Source: Stenotrophomonas sp. 364 (GTDB lineage Bacteria > Pseudomonadota > Gammaproteobacteria > Xanthomonadales > Xanthomonadaceae). Taken from it: 64,000 nt of DNA. The stretch lies in the NCBI RefSeq assembly GCF_009832905.1, contig NZ_CP047135.1, forward strand, positions 2,830,001-2,894,000, in the 5' to 3' direction. Both the position numbers and the translations under genes were made by a program. This document shows, one piece after another, positions 1-8,361 of this stretch; the stretch's first letter is position 1, and every line of letters begins with the position of its first letter. Below the pieces are notes generated by a model that was not told where the DNA came from, ran no database searches, and saw nothing but the letters and a program-made list of their open reading frames with translations.

Positions 1-10
1 AGATTTTCTG

Positions 11-87
11 TGGTAGCGGGGGCAGGATTTGAACCTGCGACCTTCGGGTTATGAGCCCGACGAGCTGCCAGACTGCTCCACCCCGCA
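11..87 (-). tRNA. initiator tRNA-fMet (CAT), copy 2
   Basis: This 77-nt tRNA has an encoded CCA end and anticodon CAT (complement of 51-53). The anticodon stem carries the three consecutive G:C pairs (GGG/CCC around loop CTCATAA) that mark initiator tRNAs and contact the ribosomal P site. Positions 1 and 72 are both U, so the acceptor stem starts with an unpaired U1.U72. E. coli has C1.A72 at this place, and either mismatch allows formylation. The gene is identical over all 77 nt to the copy at 366-442. Confidence 0.96.
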
Positions 88-166
88 GCAGAAGCGGAAT
101 TGTAAGGGAGTTTTCATTCCCGTGCAACCCCTTGGTGAAACATATCGTCCGGCGCCCAGGAAAGGC

Positions 167-229
167 AGCCGACCAACGGTCGGCTCTACCCGCAACGTGC
201 GAAGCAGCCGACTGGCAGTCGGCTCTACC
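167..229. repeat. two GTAG-type (SMAG-like) REP dyads in direct order
   Basis: Two stem-loops lie side by side. The first is AGCCGACC (167-174), loop AAC, GGTCGGCT (178-185), followed by CTACC. The second is AGCCGACT (206-213), loop GGC, AGTCGGCT (217-224), followed by CTACC. Read on the minus strand each begins GGTAG and then the hairpin, which is the signature of the GTAG/SMAG REP family of Stenotrophomonas. Confidence 0.8.
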
Positions 230-247
230 GAAACGTCCGAAACGTCC

Positions 248-274
248 GGAGCAGCCGGAGCAGCCGGAGCAGCC
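248..274. repeat. 9-bp tandem repeat, three copies
   Basis: Three perfect head-to-tail copies of GGAGCAGCC occupy 248-256, 257-265 and 266-274. They are preceded by two copies of AAACGTCCG. The array sits between the two initiator tRNA genes, just past the terminator that follows the upstream copy. No coding role is visible. Confidence 0.85.
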
Positions 275-298
275 GGCCAACGCCTTGGGCATACAACG

Positions 299-328
299 AA
301 AAAAGCGACCCCGTTTCCGGGGTCGCTT
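299..328 (-). terminator. intrinsic terminator after the first initiator tRNA
   Basis: On the minus strand an 11-bp stem (303-313 paired with 318-328, core CGACCCCG) closes a 4-nt loop and is followed by six U (complement of the A run 299-304). It lies 37 nt downstream of the tRNA at 366-442. The second copy at 11-87 would therefore need read-through or its own promoter. Confidence 0.85.
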
Positions 329-365
329 GATTCGTCCACTGTCTCCGGCTTGCACCGGAGCTATA

Positions 366-442
366 TGGTAGCGGGGGCAGGATTTGAACCTGCGACCTTC
401 GGGTTATGAGCCCGACGAGCTGCCAGACTGCTCCACCCCGCA
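366..442 (-). tRNA. initiator tRNA-fMet (CAT), copy 1
   Basis: This gene is identical over all 77 nt to the gene at 11-87. Its anticodon CAT is the complement of 406-408. It has the GGG/CCC anticodon stem, encoded CCA and the same U1.U72 mismatch. It lies downstream of nuoN on the same strand and is followed by a strong terminator at 299-328. Confidence 0.96.
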
Positions 443-462
443 TCAAAAGCGGATGATGCCGG

Positions 463-485
463 GGTACCAACCAACGGTGGGTACC
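463..485. repeat. short palindromic dyad downstream of nuoN
   Basis: GGTACC (463-468) and GGTACC (480-485) bracket an AACC/GGTG core around an AAC triplet, giving a stem with one mismatch. It resembles the GTAG/GTAC dyads elsewhere in the window but is a diverged copy. No U tract follows on either strand, so it is not a classical terminator. Confidence 0.5.
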
Positions 486-568
486 TTGCAACGATCTTCT
501 GGCGAAACCGCTGCAGCAACAACTCAGGAAACGAATATTACACGATTTGCGCAGTTTTGTATCGTTTT

Positions 569-2029
569 TTACGCAAGATGTGAAAATGCCTGCTGGCACC
601 AGACCATGATCGGGTTCCACGACAGGCCCAGAGCCAGCAGCGCCAAGGCATTCACGCCCAGCACCACGCCCAGCACGCGGTCGTTGTTGGCCGGCAGCGG
701 CTCGCCCACCGGCTCATCGAAGTACATCACCTTGATCACGCGCAGGTAGTAGAAGCAGCCGACCACCGCGCACAACACGCCGAGGATCGCCAACCACAGC
801 ATGCCGCCGTTGATCGCCGCGCCCAGCACGGCCAGCTTGGTCCAGAAGCCCAGGAACGGCGGGATACCGGCCATCGACGCCATGATGCACAGCACCAGGC
901 CGGCCATCCACGGGTTGCGGGCGTTCAGACCCTTGAAGTCGTCGATGTTCTCGGCTTCAAAGCCGCTGCGCGACAGCGCAATGATCGCGCCGAAGCCGGC
1001 GGTCGACATGATCGCGTAGCTCAGCGCGTAGAACAGCGCCGCCGCGTAACCCTGCTCGCCACCGCCGGCAATGCCCAGCAGCAGGAAGCCGATGTGCGAC
1101 ACGGTCGAGTAGGCCAGCATGCGCTTCAGGTTGGTCTGCGCGATCGCCATCAGGTTACCGATCACCAGCGACAAGGCCGCCAGACCGCCAATCAGGTACT
1201 TCCACTCGTCCGACAGCGGGCCCACGCCCACTTCCAGCAGGCGGTAAGCCATGCCGAACGCGGCCAGCTTCGGTGCCGAGCTGATGAACAGCGCGATCGG
1301 CGCCGGTGCACCTTGATACACGTCGGGCAGCCACATGTGGAATGGTGCCGCGCCCAGCTTGAAGGCCACACCGGCAATCATGAACACCGCGCCGGTCAGC
1401 AGCAGCACGCGCTCTTCCGAATGCGGAATGGCGGCGTGGATGGCGTCCAGGTGCAGCGAACCGGTCGCCCCGTAGATCAGCGACATGCCGTACAGCAGCA
1501 GGCCCGAGGCCAGCGAACCCAGCACGATGTACTTCATCGCGGCTTCGGAGGCCAAGCCGTTCTCACGGTTGCTGGCCACCAGCGCGTACGAACACAGGGC
1601 CAGCAGCTCCAGGCCCAGGTACACCATCAACAGGCTGCCGGCCGACACCAGGATCATCATGCCGGCGGTGCCGAACAGGATCAGCACCGGGATCTCGCCC
1701 TGGTACAGCTTGCGCTCGCGCAGGTAGCTCCAGCCGTAGATCAGGGTCAGGCCACTGCACAGCACGATCACGGTCTTCATCACGTCCGCCGCGGTATCGC
1801 GGACGAACATGCCGTGGAAGACCTCGCCCTGCCCGCCCACTCCGGCGGCGAGCATGAAGAGCACCGCGGCCAGCGCGGCGACCGACAGCAGGTGGGTCCA
1901 GATCTTGTTCTTCTCACTGATGAACAGATCCAGGATCAACAGGGCGAACGCACTACCAATCAGCACCAGCTCGGGAGCGAGCGGCGGCAGGTCGGCGGCG
2001 GTCAACGGCAACAGCGGCGAGGTGGTCAT
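569..2029 (-). CDS. nuoN: NADH-quinone oxidoreductase subunit N
   Basis: Membrane antiporter-like subunit of complex I (NDH-1), last gene of the nuoA-N operon, about 486 residues. The protein is almost entirely hydrophobic helices. It carries the proton-pump motifs of the NuoL/M/N family, including the lysine-bearing helix near GAAPFHMWLPDVYQGAP and the SHIGFLLLG segment after a MLAYS turn. Start choice: in-frame TTG (2035), ATG (2032) and ATG (2029) follow each other. An AGGA lies 4 nt before the first ATG and 7 nt before the second, so 2029 is preferred. It is separated from nuoM by about 36 nt. Confidence 0.95.
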   Translation of the reverse strand: MTTSPLLPLTAADLPPLAPELVLIGSAFALLILDLFISEKNKIWTHLLSVAALAAVLFMLAAGVGGQGEVFHGMFVRDTAADVMKTVIVLCSGLTLIYGWSYLRERKLYQGEIPVLILFGTAGMMILVSAGSLLMVYLGLELLALCSYALVASNRENGLASEAAMKYIVLGSLASGLLLYGMSLIYGATGSLHLDAIHAAIPHSEERVLLLTGAVFMIAGVAFKLGAAPFHMWLPDVYQGAPAPIALFISSAPKLAAFGMAYRLLEVGVGPLSDEWKYLIGGLAALSLVIGNLMAIAQTNLKRMLAYSTVSHIGFLLLGIAGGGEQGYAAALFYALSYAIMSTAGFGAIIALSRSGFEAENIDDFKGLNARNPWMAGLVLCIMASMAGIPPFLGFWTKLAVLGAAINGGMLWLAILGVLCAVVGCFYYLRVIKVMYFDEPVGEPLPANNDRVLGVVLGVNALALLALGLSWNPIMVWCQQAFSHLA

Positions 2030-2065
2030 CATCAAATCCTGGAATCAATACTCTCGACGGCCCGA

Positions 2066-3574
2066 TTACAGCAGCTTGCTGGATGCGATCTGCATCGCCA
2101 GCTTCGCGATCGAGGGCTCCATCAGGTCGGTCAGCGGCTTGGGGTACAGGCCCAGGGCAAGCGTGCCCACGGCAAATACACCCAACACCAGCCACTCGCG
2201 ACCGTTGATGTCCTTCAGTTCGGCGACATGGGCATTGGCCACTTCACCGAAGAACACGCGCTTGTACAGCCACAACGTATAGGCCGCCGTGATCACCAGG
2301 GTGCTTGCCGCACCCAGTGCCAGCCACGGATTGCGCTGGAAGCTGGCCATGATGATCATGAACTCACCGACGAAACCGCTGGTGCCCGGCAGGCCGGCAT
2401 TGGCCATGAAGAACAGCATGGCGAAGGTGGCGAACCACGGCATCACGTTGACCACGCCGCCGTAATCGGCGATGCGGCGGGAATGCATGCGGTCGTAGAG
2501 CACGCCCACGCACGAGAACATCGCACCGGATACGAAGCCGTGCGACACCATCTGCACCATCGCGCCCTGCAGGCCCAGGCGGGCCGCGTCCGGGTTGCCT
2601 GCATCACGAACCAGCCACAGCGCGATGAAGGTGCCCAGGGTGACAAAGCCCATGTGCGCGATCGACGAATAGGCGATCAGCTTCTTCATGTCGTCCTGCA
2701 CCAGGGCGACCAGGCCGACGTAGATGACGGCGATCAGCGACAGCGTGATCACCAGCCAGGCCCATTCCTGCGACGCGTCCGGGACGATCGGCAGGTTGAA
2801 GCGCAGGAAGCCGTAGCCACCGATCTTCAGCGCGATGGCCGCCAGGATCACCGAACCGGCGGTGGGGGCTTCCACGTGCGCGTCGGGCAGCCAGGTGTGC
2901 ACCGGGAACATCGGCACCTTGACCGCAAACGCGATCAGGAAGGCGAAGAAGATCCAGGTCTGTTCCTTGCCCGACAGCTGCAGCTGGTACAGGTCGGCCA
3001 GCTGGAAGCTGCCGCCCTTCAGATACAGGTAGATCAGGGCCACCAGCATCAGCACCGAGCCGAGGAAGGTGTACAGGAAGAACTTCAACGCGGCGTAGAT
3101 GCGACGCGGACCACCCCAGACACCGATGATCAGGAACATCGGGATCAGCATGGCCTCGAAGAACACGTAGAACAGCATCGCGTCGGTGGCCGCGAAGATG
3201 CCGACGGTGACGCCTTCCAGGATCAGGAAGGCGGCCACGTACTGGTTGACGCGCTTGTCGATGGCGCTCCAGGCGCCGATCAGGGCCAGCACCGACACCA
3301 GGGTGGTCAGCAGGATCAGCGCGATCGCGATGCCGTCCACGCCCAGGTTGTAGCCGATCTTGTAGGCGGGGATCCAGGCGCGGGTTTCGACGAACTGCAG
3401 CGCGTCGTTCCCCACGTCGTAGCCGCTGAGCAGCGACAGGCTGGCCACGAAGGTCAGCACCGCTACGCCCAGCGACGCCCAGCGGGCAGTTTGGGCGTCA
3501 CGGATGGCAAGGATCAAGGCACCGCCGAGGATCGGCAGCCAGATGAGAACACTGAGTAGGGGCCAGTTCGACAC
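2066..3574 (-). CDS. nuoM: NADH-quinone oxidoreductase subunit M
   Basis: Second antiporter-like proton-pumping subunit of complex I, 502 residues, about 14 membrane helices. Family motifs visible include PMFPVHTWLPDAHVEAPT around the discontinuous pump helix and LIAYSSIAHMGF after it. The start is GTG (complement of 3572-3574), giving MSNWPLL, with only a weak upstream purine stretch. It lies 23 nt downstream of nuoL. The length is normal for the family. Confidence 0.96.
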   Translation of the reverse strand: MSNWPLLSVLIWLPILGGALILAIRDAQTARWASLGVAVLTFVASLSLLSGYDVGNDALQFVETRAWIPAYKIGYNLGVDGIAIALILLTTLVSVLALIGAWSAIDKRVNQYVAAFLILEGVTVGIFAATDAMLFYVFFEAMLIPMFLIIGVWGGPRRIYAALKFFLYTFLGSVLMLVALIYLYLKGGSFQLADLYQLQLSGKEQTWIFFAFLIAFAVKVPMFPVHTWLPDAHVEAPTAGSVILAAIALKIGGYGFLRFNLPIVPDASQEWAWLVITLSLIAVIYVGLVALVQDDMKKLIAYSSIAHMGFVTLGTFIALWLVRDAGNPDAARLGLQGAMVQMVSHGFVSGAMFSCVGVLYDRMHSRRIADYGGVVNVMPWFATFAMLFFMANAGLPGTSGFVGEFMIIMASFQRNPWLALGAASTLVITAAYTLWLYKRVFFGEVANAHVAELKDINGREWLVLGVFAVGTLALGLYPKPLTDLMEPSIAKLAMQIASSKLL

Positions 3575-3597
3575 GTCTTCTTATTCCGTACAGGTCA

Positions 3598-5802
3598 TCA
3601 ACGCAGGTAATGCATCAGGACGCCCAGGAGGGCAATCAGGCCGATGATCATCGCGAAGGCGTAGTGATAGAGGAAACCGGATTGGGTGCGACGCAGCAGG
3701 TTGGCCGCCAGATCGATCAGGCGAGCCGAACCGTTGACCACCACACCATCGACGATATTCGTGTCGATCGCGCGCGAAACCTTACCCAGCTTGATGCCGC
3801 CACCGGCGAAACCGCCGATCCACAGCTTGTCGAAGCCGTACTTGTTCTCCAGCACCGATACCAGCGGCGCGAAGGTCGAACGGGCCTTGCCCGCCAGCTC
3901 CGGCTTCCACAGGTAGAACAGCACCGCCAGCAGGAAGCCGGCCACGGTCAGGAAGAAGGCCGGAGCCATCATGCCGTGCAGCGCGAACGCGACCGGACCA
4001 TGGAACTCTTCGGCCAGCGCACCGATGGTGTCGCGGGACGGGTTGTAGAAGTCCACGATGCCGGTGAAGAACGAATGCACCTGGCCCGGGATCGCGTGCT
4101 CGGCATGCGCGCCCTTCCAGTCCGTGCCGTACAGCATCGGACCGATGCCGAAGAAGCCGATCACGATCGAGGGGATCGCCAGCAGGATCAGCGGCAGCGT
4201 GACCACCCACGGGGTTTCGTGCGGCTCATGCGGACCGTGGCCATGGCCGTGGTCGTCATGGTGCGCGTCGCCGTGATGGGCATCGGCAGCATGGGCATCG
4301 ACCGCATGCGCGTCGGCATGGTGATCGTCATGGCCATGGCCGTGGTCGTCATGTGCGTCGCGGAAGCGTTCCTTGCCGTGGAAGGTCAGGAACAGCAGGC
4401 GGAAGCTGTAGAAGCTGGTCACGATGACGCCGCCCAGGACCGCCCAGTAGCCGTAGGTGGCCACCCAGCTATGCGACACGTGCGCGTGGTGCTGCGCCGC
4501 CTCGATGATGGTGTCCTTGGAGTAGAAGCCGGAGAAGAACGGCGTACCCACCAGGGCCAGCGTGCCGATCCACATGGTCACGAAGGTGATCGGCATGTAC
4601 TTGCGCAGGCCGCCCATCTTGCGCATGTCCTGCTCGTGGTGCATCGCGATGATGACCGAGCCGGCACCCAGGAACAGCAGCGCCTTGAAGAAGGCGTGGG
4701 TCATCAGGTGGAACACGGCGGCCGAATAGGCCGACACACCCAGCGCCACGGTCATGTAGCCCAGCTGGGACAGCGTGGAGTACGCGACGACGCGCTTGAT
4801 GTCGTTCTGCACGATGCCGATCAGGCCGGTGAAGAACGCGGTGGTGGCACCGATGAACAGCACGAAGTTCAGCGCGGTCTGCGACAGCTCGAACAGCGGC
4901 GACATGCGGGTGACCATGAAGATACCCGCGGTCACCATGGTCGCGGCGTGGATCAGCGCCGAGATCGGGGTCGGGCCTTCCATCGAGTCCGGCAGCCACA
5001 CGTGCAGCGGCACCTGGGCCGACTTGCCCATCGCACCGATGAACAGGCAGATGCAGATGATGGTGGCAATCGACCAGATCACCGGGGCGTCCAGCACCTG
5101 GTACGAGGTGCCGAACAGGGTGATCGCGCCGGACCAGACCTGCATCTGTGCCTGCGGGCTGCCCAGGATCGGCGCATTGGCAAACACGGTGGCGTAGTCC
5201 AGCGAGCCGAACACCCACAGCACGCCGGCGATGCCCAGGATGAAGCCGAAGTCACCCACGCGGTTGACCAGGAACGCCTTCATGTTGGCGAAGATCGCGG
5301 TCGGGCGCTTGAACCAGAAACCGATCAGCAGGTACGACACCAGGCCCACTGCTTCCCAGCCGAAGAACAGCTGCAGGAAGTTGTTGCTCATCACCAGGGT
5401 GAGCATGGAGAAGGTGAACAGCGAGATGTAGCTGAAGAACCGCTGGTAGCCCGGGTCATCCTGCATGTAGCCGATGGTGTACACGTGCACCAGGAACGAC
5501 ACGAAGGTCACCACGACCATCATCATGGCCGTCAGCTTGTCGATCATGAAACCGACATGCGCCGAGTACTGGCCGACTTCGAAGAACGTATAGATGTTCT
5601 CGTTGTACGGCTGTGCGCCGCCCCACAGCAGCATGTACAGCACGTAGCTGGACATGATGCAGCTGGCGCCGACGCCCAGGATGGTGACCGTCTGTGCGCC
5701 GATGCGACCGACCTGCCGGCCGAACAGGCCAGCGATGATGCTGCCGATCAGCGGTGCGAGCACCACTGCGATCAACAGACTCTTGGAGAGAGTGATTTCC
5801 AT
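3598..5802 (-). CDS. nuoL: NADH-quinone oxidoreductase subunit L with His/Asp-rich loop
   Basis: Largest antiporter-like subunit of complex I, 734 residues; it forms the distal end of the membrane arm and carries the long lateral helix. Core motifs include QVPLHVWLPDSMEGPTPIS and VAYSTLSQLGYM. At about residues 481-529 there is an insert made almost only of His, Asp, Ala and Gly (repeating DAH, DDHGHGH, DAHHGD). It lies between the last core helices and the PWVVTLPLILLAIP helix. E. coli NuoL is about 613 residues, so the extra length is partly this loop. It is flanked by nuoK (7-nt gap) and nuoM. Confidence 0.96.
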   Translation of the reverse strand: MEITLSKSLLIAVVLAPLIGSIIAGLFGRQVGRIGAQTVTILGVGASCIMSSYVLYMLLWGGAQPYNENIYTFFEVGQYSAHVGFMIDKLTAMMMVVVTFVSFLVHVYTIGYMQDDPGYQRFFSYISLFTFSMLTLVMSNNFLQLFFGWEAVGLVSYLLIGFWFKRPTAIFANMKAFLVNRVGDFGFILGIAGVLWVFGSLDYATVFANAPILGSPQAQMQVWSGAITLFGTSYQVLDAPVIWSIATIICICLFIGAMGKSAQVPLHVWLPDSMEGPTPISALIHAATMVTAGIFMVTRMSPLFELSQTALNFVLFIGATTAFFTGLIGIVQNDIKRVVAYSTLSQLGYMTVALGVSAYSAAVFHLMTHAFFKALLFLGAGSVIIAMHHEQDMRKMGGLRKYMPITFVTMWIGTLALVGTPFFSGFYSKDTIIEAAQHHAHVSHSWVATYGYWAVLGGVIVTSFYSFRLLFLTFHGKERFRDAHDDHGHGHDDHHADAHAVDAHAADAHHGDAHHDDHGHGHGPHEPHETPWVVTLPLILLAIPSIVIGFFGIGPMLYGTDWKGAHAEHAIPGQVHSFFTGIVDFYNPSRDTIGALAEEFHGPVAFALHGMMAPAFFLTVAGFLLAVLFYLWKPELAGKARSTFAPLVSVLENKYGFDKLWIGGFAGGGIKLGKVSRAIDTNIVDGVVVNGSARLIDLAANLLRRTQSGFLYHYAFAMIIGLIALLGVLMHYLR

Positions 5803-5809
5803 CTACGGA

Positions 5810-6115
5810 TCAGCCCTTCAGCGAGTCGACTTCGCCGACATTGATGGTGCGGCGATTACGGAACAGGGTTACCAGGATCGCGAGGCCGATGGCGGCCTCG
5901 GCCGCGGCCACGGTCAGGATGAAGAAGACGAACAGCTGTCCGGCCGTATCACCCAGTTCCCGCGAGAACCCGACGAAATTGATGTTGACCGACAGCAGCA
6001 TCAGCTCGACCGACATCAACAGCACGATGATGTTCTTGCGGTTGAGGAAGATGCCGGCGAGGCTGATGCAGAACAGCAGCGCGCCCAGCGCCAGGATATG
6101 GCCGAGGGTGATCAT
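5810..6115 (-). CDS. nuoK: NADH-quinone oxidoreductase subunit K
   Basis: Small membrane subunit of complex I, 101 residues with three predicted helices. It includes the conserved glutamates on helices 2 and 3 (in [11 protein letters not shown] and [10 protein letters not shown]) that form part of the E-channel coupling quinone reduction to proton pumping. The ATG overlaps the nuoJ stop by 4 nt, indicating translational coupling. Length and sequence are typical. Confidence 0.96.
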   Translation of the reverse strand: MITLGHILALGALLFCISLAGIFLNRKNIIVLLMSVELMLLSVNINFVGFSRELGDTAGQLFVFFILTVAAAEAAIGLAILVTLFRNRRTINVGEVDSLKG

Positions 6116-6768
6116 GGCGTTGCCTCCTCGTCGCTGGACGGCTTGGTGTTGGTGTGGACCAACGGCTTTTCGGCATCCATCTTGACGATGCGCAGGCGGT
6201 CGCTGCCCTTGACCATGGTCTGCTCGCTCGGGTTCTGGGTCTTCAGGCCGGTGCGGCGACGCAGGGTCAGCATCACGGCGGCCACCACGGCCACGGTCAG
6301 GATGACGGCGGCGAACTCGAACGGCAGCAGGTACTCGGTGAACAGGCTGCGGGCCAGCCAGGTGATGTTGGAGCTGTCGGCGGCCAGTGCGGCGGCGTTG
6401 TCGGCCGGGAACGGGTTGACCGCCCTGCCCTTCACCCCGATCAGCACCAGCATCTGCACCAGCATTGTGACCGCGACCACCAGGCCGATCGGCAGGTAAC
6501 GCACCCAGCCTTCGCGCAGGTTGGTGGCATCGATGTCGAGCATCATCACCACGAACAGGAACAACACCATGACCGCGCCCACGTACACCAGCACCAGGGC
6601 CACGCCGAGGAACTCAGCGCCGACCAGGATCCAGATGCAGGCCACGGAGAAGAAGGTCAGGATCAGGCACAACACGGCATACACCGGATTGCGCACGCTG
6701 ATCACCGCCGCGGCGGAGATGCCCGCCACGATGGAGAAGACCCAGAAACTGATATTTACCCAATCCAT
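6112..6768 (-). CDS. nuoJ: NADH-quinone oxidoreductase subunit J
   Basis: Membrane subunit of complex I, about 218 residues, five N-terminal helices and a polar C-terminal tail of about 50 residues. The conserved third helix is visible as [18 protein letters not shown], the segment with the pi-bulge that rotates between open and closed states. Two ATGs are adjacent (6771 and 6768). GAGG lies 4 nt before the first and 7 nt before the second, so 6768 is chosen. The stop overlaps the nuoK start by 4 nt. Confidence 0.95.
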   Translation of the reverse strand: MDWVNISFWVFSIVAGISAAAVISVRNPVYAVLCLILTFFSVACIWILVGAEFLGVALVLVYVGAVMVLFLFVVMMLDIDATNLREGWVRYLPIGLVVAVTMLVQMLVLIGVKGRAVNPFPADNAAALAADSSNITWLARSLFTEYLLPFEFAAVILTVAVVAAVMLTLRRRTGLKTQNPSEQTMVKGSDRLRIVKMDAEKPLVHTNTKPSSDEEATP

Positions 6769-6777
6769 CATTCGACC

Positions 6778-7266
6778 TCAGCGGAAAGCGGCATCGGCGG
6801 CGCGACGCTCGGCGATCTCGGCTTCAAGCCGATCACCGATGGCCAGCAGCTGCGGCTTGGTAACGATGTTCTCGCCACGATTCTCGAAGTGGTACTCGAG
6901 GATGTGGGTCTCGACGATCGAGTCCACCGGGCAGCTTTCTTCACAGAAGCCGCAGAAGATGCACTTGAACAGATCGATGTCGTAACGGGTGGTACGGCGG
7001 CTGCCGTCCTCGCGCTTGGCCGAATCGATGGTGATGGCCAGTGCCGGGCACACCGCTTCGCACAGCTTGCAGGCGATGCAGCGCTCTTCCCCGTTGGGGT
7101 AGCGACGCAGCGCGTGCAGGCCACGGAAACGCGGCGACTGCGGGAACTTCTCCATCGGGTACATCAGCGTGTACTTGGGCTTGAAGGCGTACTTCAGGGT
7201 CAACCACAGACCACCGAGCAGCTCGAGCAGCAGCAGGCTTTTGAAGTAATGGGTAATTCGATTCAT
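6778..7266 (-). CDS. nuoI: NADH-quinone oxidoreductase subunit I (two 4Fe-4S clusters)
   Basis: Peripheral-arm ferredoxin-like subunit carrying clusters N6a and N6b, which pass electrons toward NuoB. Two CxxCxxCxxxCP motifs are visible: [12 protein letters not shown] and [12 protein letters not shown]. At 162 residues it has the usual length. A GTG at 7269 is directly followed by ATG at 7266. The ATG gives [10 protein letters not shown] and is better spaced from the AAGGG upstream. The gap to the nuoH stop is 3 nt. Confidence 0.97.
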   Translation of the reverse strand: MNRITHYFKSLLLLELLGGLWLTLKYAFKPKYTLMYPMEKFPQSPRFRGLHALRRYPNGEERCIACKLCEAVCPALAITIDSAKREDGSRRTTRYDIDLFKCIFCGFCEESCPVDSIVETHILEYHFENRGENIVTKPQLLAIGDRLEAEIAERRAADAAFR

Positions 7267-7269
7267 CAC

Positions 7270-8361
7270 TTAGACGCCCTTCTGGATCACGCCGTAGAAC
7301 ACCATCACCGCCGTCACTGCGATCCAGAAGATGGTGAGGGGAATGAAGACCTTCCAGCCCAGACGCATGATCTGGTCATAACGGAAGCGCGGGAAGCTGG
7401 CACGGAACCAGATGTAGGCGCTGGCGAAGAAGAACACCTTCAGCAGCAGCCACGGCCAACCACCCTTCCACAGCCAGTCGATCCACGGCGAGATGTCCGC
7501 GTTGACCCAGCCCTGGATCGGGCTCAGCCAGCCACCGAGGAAGAAGATCGAGATCAGGAAGCTGATCAGGATCATGTTGGCGTATTCGGCCAGGAAGAAC
7601 AGCGCGAACGCACCGCCGGAGTACTCGACCATGTGGCCGGCCACGATTTCCGATTCACCTTCCACCACGTCGAACGGCGCGCGGTTGGTTTCGGCCACGC
7701 CGGACACCCAGTACACGATGAACAGCGGGAACAGCGGCAGCAGGAACCAGTCGAAGAAGCCGGAGCTGCCGGCCTGGGCCATCACGATGTTGCTCAGATT
7801 CAAGCTGCCCGAGGCGATCATCACGCCGACCAGGGCAAAGCCCATCGCGATTTCGTAGCTGATCATCTGCGCCGAGGCGCGCATCGCACCCAGGAAGGCG
7901 TACTTGGAGTTGGACGCCCAGCCCGCCAGGATGATGCCGTACACACCCAGCGAGGTCATCGCCAGCAGGTACAGCAGGCCGGCGTTGGCGTTGGACAGCA
8001 CGATCTTCGCATCGAAGGGAATCACCGACCAGGCCGCGAAGGCCGGTCCGAGCGTGATCAGCGGCGCAAGGATGAACATCGCCTTGTGCGAGCTGGCCGG
8101 CTGGATGATTTCCTTGAACAGCAGTTTGAAGACGTCGGCGAAGGCCTGGAAGATGCCCATGCCGACATACATCGGACCGTGGCGGACATGCATCCAGCCG
8201 ATCAGCTTGCGTTCCCAGACCACGAAGAACGCCACCGAGATGATCACCGGCATAGCGATCACCAGGATCTTCAGGATGATCCAGAGCAGCGCGCCGATGT
8301 CGCCCAGTGACAGCAGCCACTGGTGCAGCGGATCGACCGCGTTCAACAGCAATTCGTTCAT
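7270..8361 (-). CDS. nuoH: NADH-quinone oxidoreductase subunit H
   Basis: Membrane subunit of complex I that joins the peripheral and membrane arms and forms part of the quinone chamber, 363 residues, eight helices. Conserved segments include [19 protein letters not shown] and the acidic loop [20 protein letters not shown] next to the quinone path, followed by the [13 protein letters not shown] motif. The ATG overlaps the nuoG stop by 4 nt. Confidence 0.97.
   Translation of the reverse strand: MNELLLNAVDPLHQWLLSLGDIGALLWIILKILVIAMPVIISVAFFVVWERKLIGWMHVRHGPMYVGMGIFQAFADVFKLLFKEIIQPASSHKAMFILAPLITLGPAFAAWSVIPFDAKIVLSNANAGLLYLLAMTSLGVYGIILAGWASNSKYAFLGAMRASAQMISYEIAMGFALVGVMIASGSLNLSNIVMAQAGSSGFFDWFLLPLFPLFIVYWVSGVAETNRAPFDVVEGESEIVAGHMVEYSGGAFALFFLAEYANMILISFLISIFFLGGWLSPIQGWVNADISPWIDWLWKGGWPWLLLKVFFFASAYIWFRASFPRFRYDQIMRLGWKVFIPLTIFWIAVTAVMVFYGVIQKGV

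Noticed and set aside
443..568. Intrinsic terminator directly after nuoN
   Set aside because: Only a loose TTGCG/CGCAA pairing with a long loop and a misplaced T run is seen. The first clear terminator is after the tRNA at 299-328.
1094..5844. Very long plus-strand open frames opposite nuoN, nuoM and nuoL
   Set aside because: They are rich in His, Gln, Arg and Asp, mirror the codon bias of the genes on the other strand, and have no family features. High GC makes stop codons rare on the opposite strand.
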